Assembly: GCF_029978005.1 (NCBI RefSeq)
Contig: NZ_JARKOZ010000079.1
Location: forward strand, 1-35,349
Origin: Solidesulfovibrio sp.
GTDB taxonomy: Bacteria > Desulfobacterota > Desulfovibrionia > Desulfovibrionales > Desulfovibrionaceae
Reading direction: 5' to 3'
Length of the DNA: 35,349 nucleotides
The translations under genes and the position numbers were made by a program. Below, in pieces: positions 22,216-28,463 of this stretch (the first letter of the stretch is position 1; every line of letters starts with the position of its first letter). Below the pieces are notes generated by a model that saw nothing but the letters and a program-made list of their open reading frames with translations, did no database searches and was not told the origin of the DNA.

Positions 22216-23253
22216 ATGTTCGAAATGGACGTCCCGACCAGGCGCATCCTGGAGGCCGCCCTGGCCGGCCTGCCTCCCACCGAGAAACAGTGCGCCGCGC
22301 TCCTGGCCCTGCCCGAAGCGTCCCTGGAAGCCGCGGCCGTGCGGGCCGTGGCCGACGCCGCGACCAGGCGACGCCTGGGCGACGCGGGCATCCTGCTCGG
22401 CCAGATCGGCCTGGAAATCGACGCCTGCCCGGGCAAGTGCGCCTTTTGCAGCTTCGGGGAAGGGCACACGGCCTTTGCGCCCTCCAGAATGACGGAGGAA
22501 GAAATCCTGCGAAACGCGGCGGCCTTCACGGAGGGAGGGGAACTCTACGCCCTTTTCCTCATGACCATGCACGTGTTCGATTTCGGCCGGCTGCTGCGCG
22601 TGGTGGAGCTTTTGCGGGGGCGCGTCCCGGCCGCAACGCAGCTCGTCGTCAACATCGGCGATTTCGACCGTTCCCAGGCCATGGAGCTGCGGGCCGCCGG
22701 CGTGGATGGAGCCTACCACGTCAACCGGTTGCGGGAAGGCATCGACACGGCCCTCGACCCGGCCGGACGCAAGGCGACCATAGGGGCTATCCGGGAAAGC
22801 GGCCTGGACTGGTATTATTGCTGCGAGCCCGTGGGTCCGGAACACGATCCCGAGGAACTGGCGGAACAGCTGTACCTTGGCGTCGAACTCGGCTGTTTCC
22901 AGCACGCGGCCATGCGCCGGGTGTTCCTGCCGGGCTCGCCCCTGGCCTCGCGGGGCCAGATTTCCGAGCGCCGCCTGGCCCAGGTCGTGGCCGTGGCGGC
23001 CCTGGCCTGCCTGGGCTGTCCCGAGACCCGCAGCATCGCCGTGCACGAGCCGAACCCGCTGGGCCTGACCGCCGGGGCCAACACCGTCTACGCCGAGGCT
23101 GGAGCCAATCCCCGGGACACGGAAGAAGATACCGCCGGGCATCGCGGACGCGACATCGCCGCATGCAAAACGATGCTCTGGGAATGCGGATTCACGCAAC
23201 TGCTCGTTTCCCCGGATGCCCGGACGCCGTTGCGGGAAGCCTGCCAAGCGTGA
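22216..23253 (+). CDS. BioB/HydE-like radical SAM protein
   Basis: A 345-residue protein. The radical SAM cluster motif is C71-PGK-C75-AF-C78, preceded by QIGLEIDA and followed by SFGEGHTAF. It has a TIM-barrel pattern with a glycine/acid-rich segment (NIGDFDRSQAMELRAAGVDGAYHVNRL, as in BioB/HydE proteins), DWYYCCEPVGPEHDPEELAEQ, and a C-terminal ANTVYAEAGANPRDTEED region like the BATS domain of BioB/HydE. Extra cysteines (C-C at ~205, LACLGCPETR) might bind a second cofactor. The substrate is unknown; biotin synthase is unlikely because no bio genes are nearby and the sequence is divergent. AAGGAG is 5 bases before the ATG at 22216. It lies 86 bases after the GTPase, probably in the same transcript. 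Confidence 0.82.
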   Translation: MFEMDVPTRRILEAALAGLPPTEKQCAALLALPEASLEAAAVRAVADAATRRRLGDAGILLGQIGLEIDACPGKCAFCSFGEGHTAFAPSRMTEEEILRNAAAFTEGGELYALFLMTMHVFDFGRLLRVVELLRGRVPAATQLVVNIGDFDRSQAMELRAAGVDGAYHVNRLREGIDTALDPAGRKATIGAIRESGLDWYYCCEPVGPEHDPEELAEQLYLGVELGCFQHAAMRRVFLPGSPLASRGQISERRLAQVVAVAALACLGCPETRSIAVHEPNPLGLTAGANTVYAEAGANPRDTEEDTAGHRGRDIAACKTMLWECGFTQLLVSPDARTPLREACQA

Positions 23254-23286
23254 GCGGCGGGAAAAAGGCGCGAGGCCCGGCGTCGC

Positions 23287-23721
23287 CTAGGCCCGGGCCG
23301 AGAGCATGCGGCCCGTGGACGCGCCGGCCGTCCGGCCGCCGCGCGAATAGGCCCGAAGAGCCAGGCCCGTGGAGGAAGCGGCGGTCTCGCCCGAAGCGGA
23401 AGGCGTGCCTGTCCCGCCGGTCGCGGCCGACGTGACGGCGCTCCCGGCAAGGCTCGCGGCCACGGCCGCGCCGCGCGCTCCGGCCTCGCCCTCGCCGGCG
23501 TACTGCCGGCCCGAGGCGGCCGCCCCGTCCTCGCCGGCCCCGGCCGCTTCCACCGGTCCGCTGCCGACCTCGGCCGCCTCGGAAACGGCCGGGACGGCGA
23601 CGGCCGACGTGTCGGCCGGGGCCGTGGCCCTGGGGACGGGGGGCGGATCGGTCGCGGGCGGAGACTGGGCCGCGTAGAGCCCCAGCCACCCGTATCCCGC
23701 GTTGTCCACCGCGTCGATCAT
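23287..23721 (-). CDS. Low-complexity hypothetical protein
   Basis: A 144-residue ORF (MIDAVDNAGYGWLGLYAAQSPPATD...) that is Ala/Gly/Ser/Thr-rich after the first 25 residues, with no domain I recognise, and ends ALRAYSRGGRTAGASTGRMLSARA. GTGAGG precedes the ATG pair at 23727 and 23721; the second start has the better spacing (8 bases). Composition is extreme and the opposite strand is also open, so this may be a disordered protein or a spurious ORF. It converges with the radical SAM gene and diverges from cbiG. Confidence 0.45.
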   Translation of the reverse strand: MIDAVDNAGYGWLGLYAAQSPPATDPPPVPRATAPADTSAVAVPAVSEAAEVGSGPVEAAGAGEDGAAASGRQYAGEGEAGARGAAVAASLAGSAVTSAATGGTGTPSASGETAASSTGLALRAYSRGGRTAGASTGRMLSARA

Positions 23722-23820
23722 GACCATCACCTCACGGAATCCACCTTGTCCATTCCTCTTATCGGCGCATCGGGCCGGCCCCTTTAGTCCCGGCCCGAAA
23801 AAGCCTATGGTCGCCTTCCC

Positions 23821-24858
23821 ATGCCGCAGCATCCACCGGCCGTGTACGCCGTCACCGAAAAGGGCCTGGCCCTGGGCCGCCGCCTGGCCGACCACCTGGG
23901 CGCGCGGCTTTGCGCCCCGTCCCGGCTGGCCGCCGCCCATGCGGCCGAGCCCTTCGATTCCCTGCCGGCGCTCGTTGCCGCGACCTTCCGCGACCGCCCG
24001 GCCCACGTGTTCGTGTGCGCCTGCGGCATCGCCGTGCGGGCCATCGGCCCGTGCCTCGGCGACAAGGCTCGCGATCCGGCCGTGGTCTGCCTGGACGACG
24101 CCGGCCGTTTCGCCGTAAGCCTCCTGTCCGGCCATCTGGGCGGGGCCAACGACCTGACCCGGGAGTTGGCCGCCGTGGTCGGGGCCGTAGCCGTGGTCAC
24201 CACGGCCACGGACGCGGCCGGCGCGCCGGCCGTGGAGGTGCTGGCCCGGGAGATGGGCCTTGCCGTGGGCAACCCGGCGGCCGTGCGCCGGGTCAACGCC
24301 GCCCTGGCCGCCGGCAGGCGCGCGGCCGTGTTCGACCCGCTGGGACTTTTCGCCGTGAGCGATCCGGCGGCGGCCGGCTTTTTCGAATGGGTGGCCGCGC
24401 CCCAGACCCCGGACGGCGACACGCCGCTCGTGGTCGTGGACTGGCGCGTCGGCCCCGAGGCCCCGGACCGGCTGTATCTGCGCCCCAGGGTTCTGGCGGC
24501 CGGCGTGGGCTGCCGCAAGGGCACGCCCGCCTCGGACATCCTGGGACTCGTGGCCCACGTCTGCCGGCAGCGCGGGCTTGCGCCGGAGAGCATCGGCGTG
24601 GTGGCCAGCATCGAAGCCAAGCGCCGCGAACCCGGGCTCCTGGAAGCGGCCGCGCGCCTGGGGGCGCGCCTGGAATTTTTTACGGCCGAACAACTCGCCG
24701 CCGTGCCCGCGCCCAACCCGTCGGACACGGTCAAGCGACACATGGGGGTGGGCAGCGTATGCGAAGCGGCGGCGATGCTGGCCTCGGGGGGCGGCAGGCT
24801 CCTCGTGGCCAAGACCAGGACCGGATTCTCCACGGCGGCCATATGCCTGGCCGTCTGA
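23821..24858 (+). CDS. cbiG: Cobalt-precorrin-5A hydrolase CbiG
   Basis: A 345-residue cytoplasmic enzyme of the anaerobic cobalamin pathway that opens the ring-A delta-lactone of cobalt-precorrin-5A and releases acetaldehyde. The N-terminal domain has the CbiG signature FVCACGIAVRAIGPCLGDKARDPAVVCLDDAGRFAVSLLSGHLGGANDLT in outline. The C-terminal domain starts near residue 220 with LAAGVGCRKGTPASDI and includes VVASIEAKRREPGL and LLVAKTRTGFSTAA. Both domains and length fit. It overlaps cobJ by 16 bases. The ribosome-binding site is weak; a GC hairpin (23771-23797) lies in the leader, but no cobalamin riboswitch B12 box is seen. Confidence 0.95.
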   Translation: MPQHPPAVYAVTEKGLALGRRLADHLGARLCAPSRLAAAHAAEPFDSLPALVAATFRDRPAHVFVCACGIAVRAIGPCLGDKARDPAVVCLDDAGRFAVSLLSGHLGGANDLTRELAAVVGAVAVVTTATDAAGAPAVEVLAREMGLAVGNPAAVRRVNAALAAGRRAAVFDPLGLFAVSDPAAAGFFEWVAAPQTPDGDTPLVVVDWRVGPEAPDRLYLRPRVLAAGVGCRKGTPASDILGLVAHVCRQRGLAPESIGVVASIEAKRREPGLLEAAARLGARLEFFTAEQLAAVPAPNPSDTVKRHMGVGSVCEAAAMLASGGGRLLVAKTRTGFSTAAICLAV

Positions 24859-25604
24859 CCGTGGTGGGCCTGGGCCCGGGCGACGCCTCGCTGCTCGCGC
24901 CCATGGCCCTGGACGCCCTTTGCCAGGCGGACACGGTCGTCGGCTACACGGCCTACGTCGAACTCATCGCGCCGGAGGTCCTGGCCGGCAAGACCGTGAC
25001 GGCCACGGGCATGACCGGCGAGGTGGCCCGCTGCCGGGCGGCCCTGGAGGCCGCCGCCGCGGGCCGGCGCGTGGCGCTCGTCTCCAGCGGCGACGCCGGC
25101 GTCTACGGCATGGCCGGCCTGGCCCTGGAGATGCTCGAGGAAACCGGCCTGGCCGAGCGGTTGGCATTCGTCGTGGTCCCGGGCATCCCGGCCGTGTGCG
25201 CCGCCGCCGCCCTGCTCGGCGCGCCGCTCACCCACGATTTCGCCGTGGTGAGCCTGTCGGACCTGCTCACGCCCATGGAGGCCGTCCGCCGCCGGGTGCG
25301 GGCGGCGCTGGCGGCCGATTTCGTCCTGGCCCTGTACAATCCCCGTTCCCGGCGAAGGCACGGCCATCTTGCCGAGGCCCTGGAAGAGGCCCGGCAATAC
25401 CGCGACCCGGCCGTCCCGGTCGGCATGGTCAAAAACGCCTTCCGCCCCGGCCAGGAGATCCGCGTCACGCCTTTGTCCCAGGCCGATCCGGACTTCGCCG
25501 ACATGCTCACCCTGGTCGTGGTCGGCAACAGCGCCACGCGCCTGGCCGCCGGGCGCATGCTCACCCCGCGCGGCTACGCGGAAAAATACGCCCTCGGCCA
25601 GTGA
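24843..25604 (+). CDS. cobJ: Precorrin-3B C17-methyltransferase (CobJ/CbiH)
   Basis: A 253-residue SAM-dependent tetrapyrrole methyltransferase. It opens with LTVVGLGPGDASLLAP, followed by DTVVGYTAYVELI, VALVSSGDAGVYGMAG, VVPGIPAVCAAAALLGAPLTHDF, LYNPRSRRR and TLVVVGNSATR, all hallmark CobJ/CbiH segments. It methylates C17 with ring contraction in corrin formation. The gene starts inside the end of cbiG (16-base overlap), so cbiG-cobJ form a coupled pair. A hairpin with a U-run follows. The product is present without the 4Fe-4S or CbiH60-type extension. Confidence 0.95.
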   Translation: MPGRLTVVGLGPGDASLLAPMALDALCQADTVVGYTAYVELIAPEVLAGKTVTATGMTGEVARCRAALEAAAAGRRVALVSSGDAGVYGMAGLALEMLEETGLAERLAFVVVPGIPAVCAAAALLGAPLTHDFAVVSLSDLLTPMEAVRRRVRAALAADFVLALYNPRSRRRHGHLAEALEEARQYRDPAVPVGMVKNAFRPGQEIRVTPLSQADPDFADMLTLVVVGNSATRLAAGRMLTPRGYAEKYALGQ

Positions 25605-25610
25605 TTTCAG

Positions 25611-25641
25611 ACGGTTTAAGGCTGCAATCCTTCCGTTTTTT
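25611..25641 (+). terminator. Rho-independent terminator after cobJ
   Basis: ACGG-TTT-AAGG (25611-25621) pairs with CCTT-CCGT (25629-25636), with a 3-base bulge and 7-base loop, followed by a run of T to 25641. It separates the cobalamin genes from cytochrome c3. Confidence 0.65.
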
Positions 25642-25654
25642 CAGCCGGCCCTCC

Positions 25655-25684
25655 TTGACAGGCCCTTCGGCCAGGCCGTACAGA
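25655..25684 (+). promoter_or_regulatory. Promoter for cytochrome c3
   Basis: Perfect TTGACA (25655-25660), 18-base spacer, TACAGA (25679-25684), 38 bases before the ATG. It lies between the cobJ terminator and the c3 gene. A strong -35 fits a highly expressed gene. Confidence 0.55.
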
Positions 25685-25721
25685 CCCTATGGGTTAAATT
25701 ATTTTGAAGGAGGTGTGAGGG

Positions 25722-26108
25722 ATGAGAAAGGCGTTGTTTACGGTTCTTGCGTGCGCGGCGTTGGTGGGCTTCGTGGGCCTGCCCATGCTGCAGGCCGTGG
25801 AAGCCCCGGCGGACCTGACCATCAAGGCGCCGGCCGGCATGACGGCGACCCAGGCCGAAGTGGCGTTCTCCCACAAGGGACATGCCAAGATCGACTGCAA
25901 GGTCTGCCATCACAAGGGCGATGCCAACCAGAAGTGCGCTTCGGCCGGCTGCCATGACAGCACCGATCCCAAGGACAAGACCAGCGACAAGTCGTTCTAC
26001 AAGGCCTACCACGACATGAAGAGCGAAAAGAGCTGCATAGGCTGTCACAAGAAGGAAGCCAAGGGCCCGACCAAGTGCCCTGAGTGCCATCCCAAAAAGG
26101 GCGCTTAA
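25722..26108 (+). CDS. cycA: Tetraheme cytochrome c3 (class III)
   Basis: A 128-residue exported cytochrome. A signal peptide covers about residues 1-25 (MRKALFTVLACAALVGFVGLP). Four heme-binding motifs are present: C59KVCH63 (CX2CH), C72ASAGCH78 (CX4CH), C105IGCH109 and C119PECH123 (CX2CH). The protein has exactly eight histidines (51, 54, 63, 64, 78, 97, 109, 123), enough for four bis-histidine hemes. It is the periplasmic partner of hydrogenases and formate dehydrogenases in sulfate reducers, passing electrons to membrane complexes. The second heme uses CX4CH and the fourth CX2CH; several c3 proteins use CX4CH for both. GGAGG lies 9 bases before the ATG. It has its own promoter and terminator. 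Confidence 0.97.
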   Translation: MRKALFTVLACAALVGFVGLPMLQAVEAPADLTIKAPAGMTATQAEVAFSHKGHAKIDCKVCHHKGDANQKCASAGCHDSTDPKDKTSDKSFYKAYHDMKSEKSCIGCHKKEAKGPTKCPECHPKKGA

Positions 26109-26118
26109 ACCACCCCTC

Positions 26119-26160
26119 GCGAGGCCGGTCGCCTATCCTCCGGCCTCGCCCTCCCCTTTT
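26119..26160 (+). terminator. Rho-independent terminator after cytochrome c3
   Basis: Perfect 10-base arms GCGAGGCCGG (26119-26128) and CCGGCCTCGC (26140-26149), 11-base loop, ending in TTTT at 26157-26160. Confidence 0.75.
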
Positions 26161-26189
26161 CCCGACGCCACGCGCGGCCGAGGTATCCC

Positions 26190-28346
26190 ATGGCGACCGA
26201 CAAATCCCTTCCCGACGCTGACGACGACATCATCGACCTGACCGACCTCGTGGAAGACGGACCCGCCGGGGCCAAGGCTGCGGCCGACGACGGCCCCGTG
26301 GACATGAGCTTCGAACAGGAGCTCGAAGACCTTTTCGGCGACGCCGATCCCGGCCTGCCCAAAGCCGCCGCCAAGCCCGACGCCGCGCCCGCTTCCGACG
26401 AGGACGACGACGTCATCGACCTGACCGGGCTCGCCTTCGACGAGGGAGAACCGGCCAAACCCGACGCCGCCTCCGCGCCCGGGCAAGACGACGCCCTGGA
26501 CCTTTCCGGCTTCGGCCCTGGCGAGGTCGGGGCCAAGCCCGACGCCCCGGCGGCCAGGGACGCGGACGAGGACGCCCTGGACCTCTCGGGCTTCGGCATC
26601 GACGACGAAATCGAAATGATCGCCGCAACCCCTGCCGAGGACGCCGACGCCGACGCGTTTGACCTCTCCGGCCTCGGCATTGACGTGGAAGCCCCCAAGC
26701 CCAAGGGAGAAGTCGACGAGGCCGACGACGACCTCGATTTCGCCGGGCTGGGCCTGGACGACGCGGCCGCGCCCGCCCCGGCCGCCGCCGTGGCCCCGGA
26801 CGCGGCGGACGTCGCCGTGGACGATCTTTTCGCCGAGGCCGACAAGCCCGCCCCGGCCGCCCCCGGCGACGAGGCCATGGACCTCGCCGCCATGGACCTC
26901 GACGGCCTGGCCAAACCGGCCGACGCGGCCATCGGACAGGACGACGCGGCCATGGCCGACCTGCTCGGCGAACTGCCCGACGCGGCCGGCCTCGACGACA
27001 TCGACGTGTCCGAACTTTCCAACCTGTCCTCCCCGGAGGCTCCGGCCCAAGCGCCCGCCCCGGCCGGGGAAGAAGCGCCCGAACCCTCCGTCGCCCAGGC
27101 CGTCGCCGGCGCGGCGGCCCTGGGGGCCGTGGCCGGGGCAGCGATGGGTGCGGCCGCGCCCGCCCGGGTGGGCTCCATCGACCTCGGCGCGCTGGACAAC
27201 CTCATCGACGCCGCCAAGGGGCCCCCGCCCGAGCCCGAACCCGTCGCTGCCCCGGACTCCGGCCGCCTGGACGAGCTGGCCCAGCGCCTGGACGCCCTGG
27301 AGACGGCCGCCGACGACCTGCGCGACCGGCTCGAATCCGTCGCGACCACGGACAACGAGGCCCTGGCCGACGCCCTGTCGCTGCGGCTCGAGGAAGCCCT
27401 GGCCGAGCGCCTGGAGGCCTTCGCGGCCGGGCTGCCCCAGCCGCCGGACACGGCCGGGCTGCACGCCGGGATCATGGCCGAGATGGACACCCGGGCCGTC
27501 AAGGACCGCACCAAGCTCCTGGCCGAACTGGCCACCACTCTGGACAAGCGCTTCGACGCGCTGGTCGCCGGGCTGCCGACGCCGGCCGAGCCGGCGGACC
27601 TGTCCGGCCCCCTGGAGGAACTCGGCCAGTCCCTCCAGCGCCTGGAGGCCGAGTCCAGGGAGCGCGAGGCGTCGTTTAAGGATTTCGCCAGCGCCATGGA
27701 GACCCGGCTGGCCGAACTGCGCCGCGAACTGCCCGAGCCGGGGGAGTTCGCCACCCGCACGAGCGTGAGCGAAGGCCTGGAAACCCTGCGCGAGTCCCTG
27801 GCCCGGGACATCGCCGGCAACCTCGACGAACGCCTGGCCGAACTGCGCCGGGAACTGCGCGAGGCCCTGGCCGGCGACATCGCCACCGGCCTGGACGAAC
27901 GCCTGGCCGCCCTGGCCGGGGAAGCGCGCCAGGCCGCCCGCGAAGAGGCCCAGAAGGCCGCCCGCGAAGAGGCGCAAGCCCTGGGCGAGGTGCTTTCGGG
28001 GCGCATCGAGGCCCTGGAGACGGACCGCCTCGATCCCGACGCCCTGGCCGCGAAGATTCGCGTCGCCTTGACGGCCGACCTGCCCGACGCCGAGACCATG
28101 GCCCGGCTCGGCGCCAAGCCCGACCGGCAGGACCTCGACGACGCCCTGGCCGCGCTGCGCCGGGAGCTGACCGGGGAGCGCGAGGAGGAGGCGGCAACCC
28201 TTCGCGGCGAAACGGAGCGGGCGCAGCGGGAAGCCGTGGACGCCCTGCGCCGGGAAATGGCCGAAGCCCTGGAAAAGGGCGTGCCCAAGGCGGCGGCCGC
28301 CGTCATCCGCGAGGAGATCGCCGCCCTGCTCAAGGAATTCTCGTAG
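26190..28346 (+). CDS. Acidic repeat and coiled-coil protein, unknown function
   Basis: A 718-residue soluble protein in three parts. Residues 1-~310 are acidic and disordered, with a repeated motif [ILF]-D-L-[ST]-x-[LF] at 15, 76, 103, 130 and 157 and a variant near 182. The copies at 76, 103, 130 and 157 are spaced exactly 27 residues apart. Residues ~310-330 are an Ala/Gly-rich hydrophobic stretch (AQAVAGAAALGAVAGAAMGAAA), possibly membrane-associated. Residues ~355-718 are predicted coiled coil rich in Glu/Arg/Ala/Leu, with TGLDERLAAL and NLDERLAEL repeats, ending in AAAAVIREEIAALLKEFS. The last helix resembles the C-terminal assembly helix of some polar scaffold proteins (inference). No enzymatic motif. 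Candidate scaffold or polarity protein. GGTATCCC lies before the ATG; the ribosome-binding site is weak. Confidence 0.82.
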   Translation: MATDKSLPDADDDIIDLTDLVEDGPAGAKAAADDGPVDMSFEQELEDLFGDADPGLPKAAAKPDAAPASDEDDDVIDLTGLAFDEGEPAKPDAASAPGQDDALDLSGFGPGEVGAKPDAPAARDADEDALDLSGFGIDDEIEMIAATPAEDADADAFDLSGLGIDVEAPKPKGEVDEADDDLDFAGLGLDDAAAPAPAAAVAPDAADVAVDDLFAEADKPAPAAPGDEAMDLAAMDLDGLAKPADAAIGQDDAAMADLLGELPDAAGLDDIDVSELSNLSSPEAPAQAPAPAGEEAPEPSVAQAVAGAAALGAVAGAAMGAAAPARVGSIDLGALDNLIDAAKGPPPEPEPVAAPDSGRLDELAQRLDALETAADDLRDRLESVATTDNEALADALSLRLEEALAERLEAFAAGLPQPPDTAGLHAGIMAEMDTRAVKDRTKLLAELATTLDKRFDALVAGLPTPAEPADLSGPLEELGQSLQRLEAESREREASFKDFASAMETRLAELRRELPEPGEFATRTSVSEGLETLRESLARDIAGNLDERLAELRRELREALAGDIATGLDERLAALAGEARQAAREEAQKAAREEAQALGEVLSGRIEALETDRLDPDALAAKIRVALTADLPDAETMARLGAKPDRQDLDDALAALRRELTGEREEEAATLRGETERAQREAVDALRREMAEALEKGVPKAAAAVIREEIAALLKEFS

Positions 28347-28400
28347 GCAAACCGGGGAAGGCACAGGAGCCTGTCCGTCCGACGACTCGATCTTCCGCCC

Positions 28401-28445
28401 GGGGGCGGCCCTTCGCCGCGGCGCGTCCGGGCGAGGGCCGCCCCC
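28401..28445. terminator. Hairpin between convergent genes
   Basis: GGGGGCGGCCCT (28401-28412) and AGGGCCGCCCCC (28434-28445) are perfect 12-base arms, extended by TCGCC/GGCGA with one bulge. It sits between genes ending at 28346 (plus) and 28464 (minus), so it can serve both. No U-run. Confidence 0.5.
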
Positions 28446-28463
28446 GCCGCGTTTCGCCGCGCT

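Noticed and set aside
20161-23253. A 1030-codon frame running through the channel-GTPase into the radical SAM gene
   Set aside because: Only its last 345 codons (from 22216) resemble a protein family; the rest is an alternative frame of the MIP/GTPase gene.
23369-23677. A 102-codon plus-strand ORF opposite the low-complexity protein
   Set aside because: Ala/Pro/Ser-rich with no ribosome-binding site; the minus-strand ORF has a better start, though neither is certain.
23722-23820. Cobalamin riboswitch upstream of cbiG
   Set aside because: The gap is under 100 bases and lacks a B12-box; only a GC hairpin (23771-23797) is present.
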